Source: a virus
IMG/VR virus record: IMGVR_UViG_3300030419_006882
Location: 1 to 23,713 of that record
Length of the DNA stretch: 23,713 nucleotides
Strand: one strand, 5' to 3'
Made by a program: the position numbers and the translations under genes
Notes under the pieces: generated by a model
Told to the model about the DNA's origin: nothing
What the model saw: only the letters and a program-made list of their open reading frames with translations
The model's database searches: none
Shown here: positions 1 to 8,938 of the stretch, in pieces
Position numbering within the stretch: the first letter of the stretch is position 1
Layout of the letters: each line of letters begins with the position of its first letter

Positions 1-3000
1 ACTGAATAAATTTATTACCTATAAACCAATCTGCTGTGCTGGTTCTGAACTGAACCAACGCCATAGACCCAACAGTACTATTATCATTTTCTATTCGCAG
101 ACCGTTGCCGCCCCAATCCCCTCCACTGCCTCCGCTAAAGGAAGTGTCTGAATTGTCGAAACGTAGGTCTAATTTATAGTACGGAGCATTTGTTCCTATA
201 CCGACATCACCGCCAGCATCAATACGTACAGCTTCTGCACCATTAGCTGACCGCAAAGCAACTTGCCCGTCTGCAACTTGAGTACCTAATGTTAACAGCT
301 TATCATTAGGCGCATAAAATATATTAGCTCCATTTGCATCTGAAGCAGAACCAAAAATTAAAGATCCATATCCATTATTTGCGGAAAAAATTTGTATACC
401 AGCACGATCATTATTTCTTATTACTAGTTCTTGGGCATCACCATCTGCCGCAGCATCCACCGTACCATTAGATCCTACAATATCTAGTGTTCCGGAAGGT
501 ACCGTATTTCCGATACCTATGTTACTCCCATTATCATAAATAATCGAATTACCGATTGTATCGGAGTCTTCCCACTTTGGAACATAGTTGGCGGTTCCGT
601 TACCCCCAACACCCGACAAAACTTCCTCAATCATCTTCCATTGAGGACCATCTTCCTTACTTGTTAAGACATAACCATCAACTCCTGTGGAGTTTGTTGA
701 GTCGTAAAGATAACCGCTGATTATAGCGTCGCCAGCAACATGAAGTCTGTGCTCTGGTGATGTATTATTGATTCCGACATTACCATCTGTATTTATTAAA
801 AACTGAGAGCTTCCGCCTTTTTGTATTTGGAAATTATTGTCCCCGTTACCTGCGAATGATCTATCTAGAATAAAGTTATGGTTACCATCACTATCTGAAT
901 CTTGATCTGCTCTTATCTTACAATTATTATCATCTACTATAAACTCTAGGTCTTGACCTGTATCTCTTCCAACTACCAACCTAGCTCCATAGCTAGGAAG
1001 TGCTGTAGAATCTATTATCCTAACCGGCCCACCTTCGACATGAAGCTTTGCAAGAGGAGCCGTTGTTCCTATGCCAACATTGCCGTCAGATATAATCCTA
1101 ACAGCCTCAACCCCATTACCTGCTTGGAACGCAAGGCTATCATCAGGATTAGTATTACCAATAGTCATAAGACTAGTGGCATCACTATATTTTATTTCGG
1201 CTCCTGTAGCATCGTTTGGAGAAGCAAAAACAATTCTGGAAGTGTTAGCTGCTGCGGTAGCAATGGTAATTCCTGCGTTTCCATTTCCTTCGACTATTAG
1301 AGTATCCGCTGTTGAATCATAAACGAATGAGCCCGGGTTAGACTCACGAATATGCAGTTTGCCAGATGGAGCATTTGTTCCTATGCCGACATTAGCATGA
1401 GTAACAGTAAGAATCTGAGGTATGTTTGAAGTGCCATGTTCTCTACCTCCAATATGGACCATACCAGCATATTGCCCGTCTCCCGCATTAGGTCGACTCG
1501 CCCATACCCCTGCTAAAACAGTTTGTGTTTCGCTACTGTTATATGCTCCTCCAAAAGCAATGCCTCCAGCATGGCCATTCGCATAGGTATTAGACGAAGA
1601 TATTACTACATTTAAATTCAAGCCATTCCAACCACCTGTAGTAGCACCTAAAACGTGCAATCTATGACTAGGTGAATTTGTTCCTATTCCAACATTACCG
1701 TTACTATTAATAACAAGCCTATTAGTTCCGGCTAAATCTATGCTAAATCCGGCGTTTGAAACTCCAACAATAGCGGGAATAAAGTCAACTGTGTTACCTC
1801 CGGCAAAATTACTGTTTAAACGTAGTCCTTTTTCTCCACCGCTTGTTATATAACTTTCTAGCTTTCCTCCGGGAGTTGTGGTTCCTATGCCAACATTTCC
1901 ATCAGCGATAACCCGCACATGCTCACTACCGTCTACTTCTAAAGTAAGAAAAGAACTTGCTGTCTCATCACTAGCGTCAGCTTGTAGTTTTAATGCGCCG
2001 TCGGATGCGTCTATATAAGCTAATGGGGTTCCCGACGCGTCACTATCTCTAAATCTTATTATAGGACTACTACCGTTTATCATTAGCATGTTGAGAGGAT
2101 TATCTGTCCCTATACCAACATTACCCGCTTGATTAATTGAAACATTAGCGGCTCCTGCACTGGTGAAAGTTAATGTATGATCTGTCCCACCCGTAACTTG
2201 AGTATCATTTTTAATTCTCCACTTTGTCGCGCCTGCCGCTTCCCACCTTAAGGTAACGTCAGTGGTTGCGCCGGAAGAGTTCAATGTAGCGTCGCCATAA
2301 ACCTCAAGAAGATATTGAGGATCATTTGTTCCTATACCGACATTACCGTCATGCAATATGCGCATCCTTTCAACAGGGTTACCGGTTCCCCCTGTAGCAT
2401 GAGTGTAAAATGCCATGTCCCCCACGTCATGAACGGAAGTGGAATTTTTTATTACTGATATTTTTCCTAACTTCTCATTAGCGTTATGATTTTCAAATAC
2501 GATAGACCCTACCGCTCCTGAACTTGCAGCAGCTCTATAACCTTCTAAATGCAGTTCGGCTTCTGAATTGCCCCCACTGTTACCTTGAATTTTGACGACA
2601 GGAGTTGCCGAGGCATTGTAGATGTGCAGAAGAGTTTCTGGGCTATCTGTTCCTATACCGACATTACCGTCAGATGCAATGCGCATTCGCTCATTGGCAC
2701 CAGCAGTATAAAACTGAATGTTTTGATAACCACTACTGTTATCTCCGCCATCATCCGCATATAGCTTTAAGTTAAAATCTGATTTAATTGTGCCATCTGC
2801 CCCACTAGTATCAAATTTCAAATAACCATCTGATCCTCTAACATGTAATTTTGCTCCCGGACTACTTGTTCCTATCCCAACATTTCCATCATACTGAATC
2901 GTCATCCGCGTGTCTGCTATAGTTGCACTATTAGAACCATCTTGAGCGTTATTAAGAAGATGTATTTTTCCTCTAGCCGCACCGTCCTGACGTTCAAATA

Positions 3001-3652
3001 CTAAAGCTGACTTCCTGTAATTTTTATTAGCTTTCTCTAAATAACCAAAATGAATACCTCCCCAATTATTAGTAGATGAAGTTTGAAGGGTCATTCCGAA
3101 TGACGCTGCAAATTCATTATATGCGCCTTGATAAACATCCAAGCTATACTGCGGTGTGGCATTCCCAATACCAACATCAGTAGCGTTATCATACAAAACT
3201 CCAGAAGTTAGAGTATCCTCATCAGACCAACGAGCTACATAGTTTGCAACACCGGAACCTCCAACGCCCGAAAGAACTGATTCAATATTTTTCCAATTAA
3301 CACCAGTTGTTCCCTCGTTAGTGAGAACCATACCTCCATTACCTACGGAGTTGTTAGAATCATAAATGATTCCACTCATGGCAATGGTGTTAACTGAGAG
3401 CTTACTGCCATCAAAAGTTAAATTGGCATTCCCGCCGAAAGCTCCTGCATTGTTATATTGAACTTGAGTATTAGATCCTCCCGGAGATCCTCCTCCACCT
3501 CCTCCCGCAAGGGTAGTCCAAGTTCCATTCCTTAAGACTTTTTGAGAGAGGCTACCGGTATTAATAAGATATGCGCCATCAAGCACCCCTGTAGGTTCAA
3601 CGTCACTTCCGCCTACTACAAATCTGTCTCCTGCATATCTCGTAATTGCCAT
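1..3652 (-). CDS. Repetitive tail fibre protein, partial (C-terminus beyond left edge)
   Basis: An open minus-strand frame starts at ATG 3652 and runs off the window after about 1,217 codons. The N-terminus (MAITRYAGDRFVVGG) leads to a Gly-rich linker (residues ~50-60) and a QVQYNNAGAFGG segment (~64-74), a pattern known from fibres of marine phages. The rest is a series of 12 NVGIGT/DVGIGN-type motifs spaced about 65-105 residues apart, each followed by a short strand like PxxxLHV. I checked that seven of the twelve, spread along the gene, share one frame, so the gene looks intact. It starts 2 bases after the stop of the 309-residue gene, at the end of the tail block, so it is probably the distal receptor-binding fibre. 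The C-terminal tip or any self-cleaving chaperone domain would lie outside. Role inferred; coding status very likely. Confidence 0.93.
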   Translation of the reverse strand, partial: MAITRYAGDRFVVGGSDVEPTGVLDGAYLINTGSLSQKVLRNGTWTTLAGGGGGGSPGGSNTQVQYNNAGAFGGNANLTFDGSKLSVNTIAMSGIIYDSNNSVGNGGMVLTNEGTTGVNWKNIESVLSGVGGSGVANYVARWSDEDTLTSGVLYDNATDVGIGNATPQYSLDVYQGAYNEFAASFGMTLQTSSTNNWGGIHFGYLEKANKNYRKSALVFERQDGAARGKIHLLNNAQDGSNSATIADTRMTIQYDGNVGIGTSSPGAKLHVRGSDGYLKFDTSGADGTIKSDFNLKLYADDGGDNSSGYQNIQFYTAGANERMRIASDGNVGIGTDSPETLLHIYNASATPVVKIQGNSGGNSEAELHLEGYRAAASSGAVGSIVFENHNANEKLGKISVIKNSTSVHDVGDMAFYTHATGGTGNPVERMRILHDGNVGIGTNDPQYLLEVYGDATLNSSGATTDVTLRWEAAGATKWRIKNDTQVTGGTDHTLTFTSAGAANVSINQAGNVGIGTDNPLNMLMINGSSPIIRFRDSDASGTPLAYIDASDGALKLQADASDETASSFLTLEVDGSEHVRVIADGNVGIGTTTPGGKLESYITSGGEKGLRLNSNFAGGNTVDFIPAIVGVSNAGFSIDLAGTNRLVINSNGNVGIGTNSPSHRLHVLGATTGGWNGLNLNVVISSSNTYANGHAGGIAFGGAYNSSETQTVLAGVWASRPNAGDGQYAGMVHIGGREHGTSNIPQILTVTHANVGIGTNAPSGKLHIRESNPGSFVYDSTADTLIVEGNGNAGITIATAAANTSRIVFASPNDATGAEIKYSDATSLMTIGNTNPDDSLAFQAGNGVEAVRIISDGNVGIGTTAPLAKLHVEGGPVRIIDSTALPSYGARLVVGRDTGQDLEFIVDDNNCKIRADQDSDSDGNHNFILDRSFAGNGDNNFQIQKGGSSQFLINTDGNVGINNTSPEHRLHVAGDAIISGYLYDSTNSTGVDGYVLTSKEDGPQWKMIEEVLSGVGGNGTANYVPKWEDSDTIGNSIIYDNGSNIGIGNTVPSGTLDIVGSNGTVDAAADGDAQELVIRNNDRAGIQIFSANNGYGSLIFGSASDANGANIFYAPNDKLLTLGTQVADGQVALRSANGAEAVRIDAGGDVGIGTNAPYYKLDLRFDNSDTSFSGGSGGDWGGNGLRIENDNSTVGSMALVQFRTSTADWFIGNKFIQ
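508..725 (-). repeat. Second copy of a ~70-residue duplicated fibre module
   Basis: Encodes about residues 976-1048 of the long fibre. It contains YDSTNSTG, EEVLSGVGGNGTANYVPKW, SDTI and YDNGSNIGIGN, and matches the N-terminal module at 3160-3385 in the same element order. The protein similarity is plain by eye. The DNA has diverged, so this is an old duplication. Confidence 0.8.
3160..3385 (-). repeat. First copy of a ~70-residue duplicated fibre module
   Basis: Encodes about residues 90-164 of the long fibre, with YDSNNSVG, ESVLSGVGGSGVANYVARW, EDTLTSG and YDNATDVGIGN. It lies near the N-terminus, while its sister copy (508-725) follows ten NVGIGT repeats. Confidence 0.8.
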
Positions 3653-3654
3653 AA

Positions 3655-4584
3655 CTATACAAATTTAAAATCAAAACCATAAAAGGCTCCGCTATTATAT
3701 ACTCCGTCAACTGTGGAAACATTTATCTCTATTATATAATCCCCAGCTGTTAAGCCGTAACGGATACCTGTTCCTATGCCGTTTACCGTAGTATAACCGT
3801 CTCTACGGGTCTCTTGACTTACCGCTTCTGAAACGCTACCCCTAGGCTCCCCTTTAGGGCTATCAGTAGTGTTTATTATAGAAGGGTCAGTCCCTGAATA
3901 AAGTTTTACTTGCTGCATATCGTAATTAGGAATACCTTGGGCCGCTAATCCTAAAACGTCTCTATTGTCCTCAGGAGATCTTCCTGATAATAAAAGAGTA
4001 CTATCGACAGACAGTTCCATTGAGTCTCTATACTGACTTCCAAAATATATATTCTCGCTGTTATAATCTTCTCCTAGTCCTGAACAGGAGACCTCCAAAG
4101 TTTTAGTTGAAGATAAAGTGAAAGATCCTGTTGCGTTGCCGCTTTGAACGAAAGGGTTATATATATCTTTTTTGTTAATTGCATCCTTACTGTAAGCCGT
4201 TTTCCAGTCGGCTTCAAAATTGGCCCCTAAACTAAGGCCCGAAACCCCTATTTCCCACGGATTATCTCTATGATAAGAACTAAGATTGTTCTCCCCTCCA
4301 TCGTCGTATCCGCCACTCAGATACCACCCAAAATAAGGCTCACTAGTGCCACCGGCGCCCACTTGCCAATTATTACTGTTATAATCAAAAGGGCCGTACT
4401 CATAACCTTCGGCTCCAACCACGAAAGGAAAAGATGTTTTAAACTGTTGGGGTATGTTGACATCATCAGGATGCACATTATTCCCCCTGCTCCAAACCAT
4501 ACCGGTTTCCCACGTTATAGAAATTCCCTCCGAAGAATCTTCAGTAGGTTGCTTTTTCCAAAATGCTGTAGGAAAAGTTGACAT
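3655..4584 (-). CDS. Virion-associated protein of unknown function (309 aa)
   Basis: I do not recognise this family. The protein is acidic and rich in Ser, Gly, Tyr and Asn, with no signal peptide or membrane segment. The C-terminal half (from about residue 150) has many short beta-type stretches and ends in FYGFDFKFV, a composition typical of secreted or virion beta proteins. Its ATG overlaps the upstream stop codon by one base (TAATG), and the long fibre starts 2 bases after its own stop, so it is translated with the fibre genes. I infer a tail, baseplate or fibre-associated protein from this context only. Confidence 0.85.
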   Translation of the reverse strand: MSTFPTAFWKKQPTEDSSEGISITWETGMVWSRGNNVHPDDVNIPQQFKTSFPFVVGAEGYEYGPFDYNSNNWQVGAGGTSEPYFGWYLSGGYDDGGENNLSSYHRDNPWEIGVSGLSLGANFEADWKTAYSKDAINKKDIYNPFVQSGNATGSFTLSSTKTLEVSCSGLGEDYNSENIYFGSQYRDSMELSVDSTLLLSGRSPEDNRDVLGLAAQGIPNYDMQQVKLYSGTDPSIINTTDSPKGEPRGSVSEAVSQETRRDGYTTVNGIGTGIRYGLTAGDYIIEINVSTVDGVYNSGAFYGFDFKFV

Positions 4585-5591
4585 TAATAAACATATCCAG
4601 TTACCGCGGACGCAAATATTCCAGTATTTATCCTCACAAAAGTATAAACGTTTGTTCTGTCAGCGGCGATAGAAGGAGCTGTATTAGAATATTCGCCGCC
4701 CCACACCACCGCACTTCCCGAAGCAAAAGTTGCTGTTCGAGGGTTAGAAGCATCAGTGTTTTCTACATACATTGTCAGAGTTTGACCATCACTTACGTTA
4801 TTAAAATTAAAAGTGGTATTACTCGATATAGAAGCGTAGGCGATATTAGAGATAGCCCAATTCATTCCTACTGGATTCCCCATTACTAATACTTGATTAG
4901 GTACACTGTGAATAGCCCCCTTAACGTTTAAAGAGGCATAGTCACCTACAGTTCCCGTAGCTTGAATTTCATTAACAATTAACTTACTTGAAGAATCTAT
5001 TTCTAAATTTCCTCCAGTTATTGTCACGTTTCCCGTAATAGGAGTGTCTGTTAGATCTAGAGATGGAGCATTAATATCTACCGTGCTCGCTCCAGAAAGG
5101 ATCAAATCGCGCCCCGCTTTTAAAGTAAGATCATCTGTTGCCGTATCGTTTCGTACATAAGAAATGGAATTATAAAACTCTATATCATCTACATCTTCAA
5201 TGTCAAAACCTTGCATTTTTAGGGGTTCAGTAGCTGTATGATTCCCTAAGTCGTCTCCACCAACAGGAGAAGCTATACCGCTGCCAGTAGTTAGCAGTCC
5301 ATCAGATTTTCTTATCATTACGTAGCCATAAGTGTCAGGACCTGCAGCGGTACTATTAACATAACTTGAATTATTTAAATAAACATTAGTTGTTCCTGAA
5401 ACGTATATGGGATTACCCGCTGAATCAGCTGTCGGTAGCGGACTTACGACATATTCTGCTACCTCCAGAGCGGAAGTATTAAGAGTGGTATAAGGGCCAC
5501 CGTCGTTCCCTGAAGCTACGGGAAATAGGCACGTGTCGGTAATTCCGACTTCGCCCATTGCCGTAAGTTGAGATATCTTTTTATTTGCCAT
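4584..5591 (-). CDS. Tail fibre / fibre-adaptor protein (335 aa)
   Basis: The N-terminus (MANKKISQLTA, then TDTCLFPVASG, residues ~1-28) matches the KIS.L.A...T..ELLPVV.. virion-attachment motif common at the start of phage fibres. The middle (~130-215) is rich in short beta repeats (LTLKAGRDLILSG, NVTITGGNLEI) suggestive of a beta-helical shaft. The C-terminus (~265-335, with AVVWGGEYSNTAPSI and NVYTFVRI) resembles terminal domains of phage fibre proteins. A purine-rich AAGGAAAA lies just before the ATG, and an AGTGTATATTATAAT element lies upstream, so this gene probably opens the fibre unit 5591 to 1. It probably links the tail to the longer fibre. Family inferred from motifs. Confidence 0.85.
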   Translation of the reverse strand: MANKKISQLTAMGEVGITDTCLFPVASGNDGGPYTTLNTSALEVAEYVVSPLPTADSAGNPIYVSGTTNVYLNNSSYVNSTAAGPDTYGYVMIRKSDGLLTTGSGIASPVGGDDLGNHTATEPLKMQGFDIEDVDDIEFYNSISYVRNDTATDDLTLKAGRDLILSGASTVDINAPSLDLTDTPITGNVTITGGNLEIDSSSKLIVNEIQATGTVGDYASLNVKGAIHSVPNQVLVMGNPVGMNWAISNIAYASISSNTTFNFNNVSDGQTLTMYVENTDASNPRTATFASGSAVVWGGEYSNTAPSIAADRTNVYTFVRINTGIFASAVTGYVY

Positions 5592-5621
5592 TTTTCCTTA
5601 AACCTTATTATAATATACACT
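5592..5621 (-). promoter_or_regulatory. GTGTA-type promoter element before the fibre unit
   Basis: The minus strand has AGTGTATATTATAAT from 5621, followed by AAGGAAAA and ATG 5591. The hexamer end lies 24 bases from the start, the longest spacing of the series, and there is room for a ribosome site. It overlaps the stop region of the upstream tail tube-like gene. Confidence 0.5.
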
Positions 5622-5624
5622 ATT

Positions 5625-7043
5625 TTAATACGGAGGAATTAGATTTGTTACTAATAACGCTTCCGTCTCTTGCTGGAGATAGTATCCTTCATTATCTCCC
5701 CCCTCTAAAAGTACAAAATCTTCTACTTTTTCCATTCCTAACACTCCGCTGATGAATAAACCTTTATCCCTATTGTCAGGATCTATTTCTACCGAAAATG
5801 AAGCCTCAAAGGTTTTACTTGGGCCTATAGATGCCGTATAACCAAAATTTTCACATTTAGCTTTTTTAAAAGTATATCTAAGCGCTTCATCTTGTTGTAA
5901 GATTGGAATAGCTCCTGCGTTTACTGGTGCATCTAAAGTTCCCGGACATCCTTTCGGATCTACTTTTATAGTAAAATCATAACCGCTATTTAAAGCTACT
6001 AAGTCTACGAGAGATCCACTATTGCCTGATTCGATAATACCCCCGATAGAAAGATTTCCGTAAATAGGGCATGTGGCAGGAGTATCAACGGGGAACTTAT
6101 ATCCCAAATTATTTAAAGGTTCCCTGTTGAAATCTATACTTATTTCATAATTTTGAATATGAAGTTTATTAAAATCTACCCCTAATCCGGAAAAAGAATC
6201 TGTAGTAACTGTTATGTCTCCCGGCTTTAAAGCTGAATAGCCCTCTTCCGATAATGAACGAGGTATAACTACCTCATTAACAGGGCTTATAGTGCCACTA
6301 TGGGACTCAATGTTGGGGGCAGTAAAACCACTTCCACTTAAGTCAAAATTAGTATTGTAGCATATATATGAAGCAGCGGCTCTTGGGAGATCTCCTACCG
6401 CAGCTTCGGTAGCGTAAGAATTCAAATAACAATTTCCAAAAGAGATAATATGATAATCTGGAGCGGTAGGATCAATACTTTGGTAAGAATCGGGATCAAC
6501 AAAGTCTTCTTTAAAATAATATTTGTTTAAGTCGTTACCTTCTTGATTAACCGCTACGTATATGTTTTTACAGTCTCGGTATTGACTTAAAGGAAAATCT
6601 TCCCATGTTCTTTGAATTTTTCTTCCTTTGTCTGTTTCAAAAAAACCAGAGAGAAGAGACACGTCTTCATTATCCGAATAATATGGCTCACCGCTAAATG
6701 GATAATTGAATAAAGGGTAATTTACATTTAACCCTAAACGGGCTTCATTTTTAGTACCACATAATAAATAATTAAAATTTAGATTGACGGTAGGGTGCTG
6801 GATAATCGGCCTGTCCACAAGGCCCCTTTTATTTAATTGAGTAATGTCTCGATGAGGAGTATTGATGGTATAGCTTACTCCCTGTACCCTGTCAATAGGG
6901 TAAAGGCGATTCATTTTCGCCACTAAATTTGACGAATCGTTTATGGGTAGGCCACCCGTATAATGAAAAAAATTATAACCTGTCTCCGGAGCCGGTCCTA
7001 CAAATAAGCCCTGACAACTGTAAATTACATTGGGCCGAGCCAT
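5625..7043 (-). CDS. Probable tail tube-like structural protein (472 aa)
   Basis: The C-terminal half carries IQNYEISIDFNREPLNNLG (~305-323) followed by FPVDTPATCPIYGNLSI, then a long beta-rich stretch and FEASFSVEI near 425. I recognise this as resembling tail tube proteins, where INREPL..LG and P....FP strands occur, but this is pattern memory and not a verified match. At 472 residues it is longer than usual tube proteins. The extra N-terminal 290 residues include several aromatic segments and scattered Cys. The ATG overlaps the portal stop by one base (TAATG), so it is translationally coupled to the portal. It could also be another head-tail or baseplate protein. Confidence 0.85.
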   Translation of the reverse strand: MARPNVIYSCQGLFVGPAPETGYNFFHYTGGLPINDSSNLVAKMNRLYPIDRVQGVSYTINTPHRDITQLNKRGLVDRPIIQHPTVNLNFNYLLCGTKNEARLGLNVNYPLFNYPFSGEPYYSDNEDVSLLSGFFETDKGRKIQRTWEDFPLSQYRDCKNIYVAVNQEGNDLNKYYFKEDFVDPDSYQSIDPTAPDYHIISFGNCYLNSYATEAAVGDLPRAAASYICYNTNFDLSGSGFTAPNIESHSGTISPVNEVVIPRSLSEEGYSALKPGDITVTTDSFSGLGVDFNKLHIQNYEISIDFNREPLNNLGYKFPVDTPATCPIYGNLSIGGIIESGNSGSLVDLVALNSGYDFTIKVDPKGCPGTLDAPVNAGAIPILQQDEALRYTFKKAKCENFGYTASIGPSKTFEASFSVEIDPDNRDKGLFISGVLGMEKVEDFVLLEGGDNEGYYLQQETEALLVTNLIPPY

Positions 7044-8917
7044 TACTTTTCTCCTTCATAAACACTTGAATACAGGATTCCGGCTAAAAAATCATCTACT
7101 TGATGTTCGTAGGCTACGTCTTGAACTTTCTTAACCCTATCATGATTTCTATCCGTAGGTTCTGCAGCATATCTTCCCGCTTTAGCTAGCCAGTTTTCTG
7201 GATTTTCGTTAGCTATTACAATATTAGTTATTTCCTTAGCTACTTCCTTCTGCTGTTTGCTTAATCTTTTTCTATTATGAAGTTGCCTTAGGGACGCTTC
7301 CACTTCTAAATTTAGCTTATCAGATAAATTTAAATTTTCTTGTATCTTAGATAAGCTAAAATTAAGTCTAGCCTTAGCTCCTACGGGAGTTTTCGTTTCT
7401 TTTTCTTTTGGAGTTTTAGTTCCCGGCGGTCTACCTGTCATCTGTGGAGCTTTAGCTCCCCCTATTAGAGGTTGATAAAGTCCCTCCTCTTTCATTTCTT
7501 GAAATTTCTTTTGAGATTCCAACGACTCTTCAGGAGTAGGAAAACGGCCAGACTCTATCGCCTGCATTCCTTCTTCCGCGGTTAAAACTCCAAGCTCTAT
7601 CAAACGACTATAGATACGAGAATATACAGAAGTATCCCTCAAATCGACATCTTCAAAATGAGCATCGGGATAATTCTTGAATCCCATCTCTTTCGAAATC
7701 CTTCTTATTTCAGGCATTAAGAAATTCTCTAAGAAAACCCTTCGGCCTTGCTTAAGTCTCTCCATGAATACTTGAACCTTAATACTGGTATTAGCAAATT
7801 TTTCATCACTAAGAAGAATATTATTAAGCCCCATTTGGATATCTTGATTAACTACATCATATTTTTTAGGATCAAGAATGTTTCCAATATCAGGAATAAC
7901 AAATTTGGCATCTGTAGTATAATCTGAAATAAGAACCCTCCCCACAGACTCATTCTCAAAAAGCTTTTGCATCGCCATGAGATTCTTTTGGTTCACGCCT
8001 CCATCTTGAGGTTTTGCCCCCATAGTGATGAGTAGAATGGCTTGATTTGTAGTCCTAGCTACCGCCATATCCATTTGCTTCATCTCTTGCTTCCAGTTAA
8101 TATCCTCTAATACCGGATACCCCATAGGAACAGCAAAAGGTTCGTAGTCTTGTTTTTTATAGAATACGGCAACGAGCTTATCAGTATTAAGAGGAATGGT
8201 CACGGCGCTCATTCCTACTCTTTTCGTATCGTTGATTAATTCTTTAGTTTGCTCTGGTAAACTGTCAAATACTTCCTGCTGCTCTTCAGTTTGTGGATGA
8301 CGTAGTAATTGGAGCTCGTAATCGGTCACCACTTTATAATATACTCCACTGCTAAAAGAAATGCTTCCTTGTAGCTGAATATCAGAAGGATTCAAGATTA
8401 TATACTTAGAAGGAATTTCAATAGTCTCAGAAGCTTCGGATAAACCGAAAGTTTGATTTATTTTAAAAGCGTCCGACTTATCTACTTTAGCATTAAATCT
8501 ATAAAGGAAAACATTTCCAGAGCGGTAATATTCTCTAAAAAATCTACTTTGCAGGTCATCAATATTAATCTTCCTAAAAAGGGTTTCAAAAAACTCTCTA
8601 GATTTGCGACTTCCCCCTGTATAGAATAGATTACTAATGGAGAACTCGGTCATTAAATCGATAGTGTTTCTAAAAACTGAGAAATTATAATAAGCTTTTT
8701 GGCATAAAATAATAGTATCCCGCACATCTATATTGGAAGTGTTAGAAACTCCATGCGAATACTTAAAAGGAATCATCCCGTCTTCTATGTTCCTAAAACG
8801 GTCTGTTCTTGGGATATCGGCAGCCTTATTCCTGCGGGTACGCGTAGCATTACCTACGGCTTGCTCCATCGCCATCAATGGTTCCGCACCTTGTTCCGTT
8901 TTCTTCCTTACAGCCAT
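7043..8917 (-). CDS. Portal protein
   Basis: At 624 residues this has the size and position (directly after the large terminase) of a portal, the dodecameric ring at the head vertex through which DNA is packaged and ejected. The N-terminal part has a long helical region (FRNTIDLMTEFSISNLFYTG, ~80-100). A mixed central domain follows, and then the typical NILLSDEKFANTSIKVQVF segment with FLENFLMPEIRRISKEMGF (~370-420), which fits the portal wing/stem. The C-terminal 150 residues are charged with long helices and probably form the crown. The call rests on context and fold-like pattern. The start is preceded by an AGTGTAAA element and no strong Shine-Dalgarno. Confidence 0.9.
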   Translation of the reverse strand: MAVRKKTEQGAEPLMAMEQAVGNATRTRRNKAADIPRTDRFRNIEDGMIPFKYSHGVSNTSNIDVRDTIILCQKAYYNFSVFRNTIDLMTEFSISNLFYTGGSRKSREFFETLFRKINIDDLQSRFFREYYRSGNVFLYRFNAKVDKSDAFKINQTFGLSEASETIEIPSKYIILNPSDIQLQGSISFSSGVYYKVVTDYELQLLRHPQTEEQQEVFDSLPEQTKELINDTKRVGMSAVTIPLNTDKLVAVFYKKQDYEPFAVPMGYPVLEDINWKQEMKQMDMAVARTTNQAILLITMGAKPQDGGVNQKNLMAMQKLFENESVGRVLISDYTTDAKFVIPDIGNILDPKKYDVVNQDIQMGLNNILLSDEKFANTSIKVQVFMERLKQGRRVFLENFLMPEIRRISKEMGFKNYPDAHFEDVDLRDTSVYSRIYSRLIELGVLTAEEGMQAIESGRFPTPEESLESQKKFQEMKEEGLYQPLIGGAKAPQMTGRPPGTKTPKEKETKTPVGAKARLNFSLSKIQENLNLSDKLNLEVEASLRQLHNRKRLSKQQKEVAKEITNIVIANENPENWLAKAGRYAAEPTDRNHDRVKKVQDVAYEHQVDDFLAGILYSSVYEGEK

Positions 8918-8938
8918 AATTTACTTTAAATTTACACT
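8918..8938 (-). promoter_or_regulatory. GTGTAA-type promoter element before the portal gene
   Basis: The minus strand reads AGTGTAAATTTAAAG from 8938, with 15 bases between AGTGTA and ATG 8917. It fills the whole gap between the large terminase stop and the portal start. Confidence 0.5.

Noticed and set aside
953-1322. Open plus-strand frames inside the fibre gene
   Set aside because: They lie opposite the repeated fibre gene, whose NVGIGT motifs are in one continuous frame on the minus strand; the plus-strand translations are Ser/Ile-rich with no family pattern.
2402-2410. AGTGTAAAA on the plus strand within the fibre gene
   Set aside because: It matches the promoter-like element but lies inside the coding region of a minus-strand gene with no plus-strand gene after it, so I treat it as a chance hit.
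1-3652. Regularly spaced near-identical ~25-base segments, considered as a CRISPR array
   Set aside because: The spacing varies between about 200 and 320 bases and the segments encode NVGIGT in frame, so they are protein repeats.
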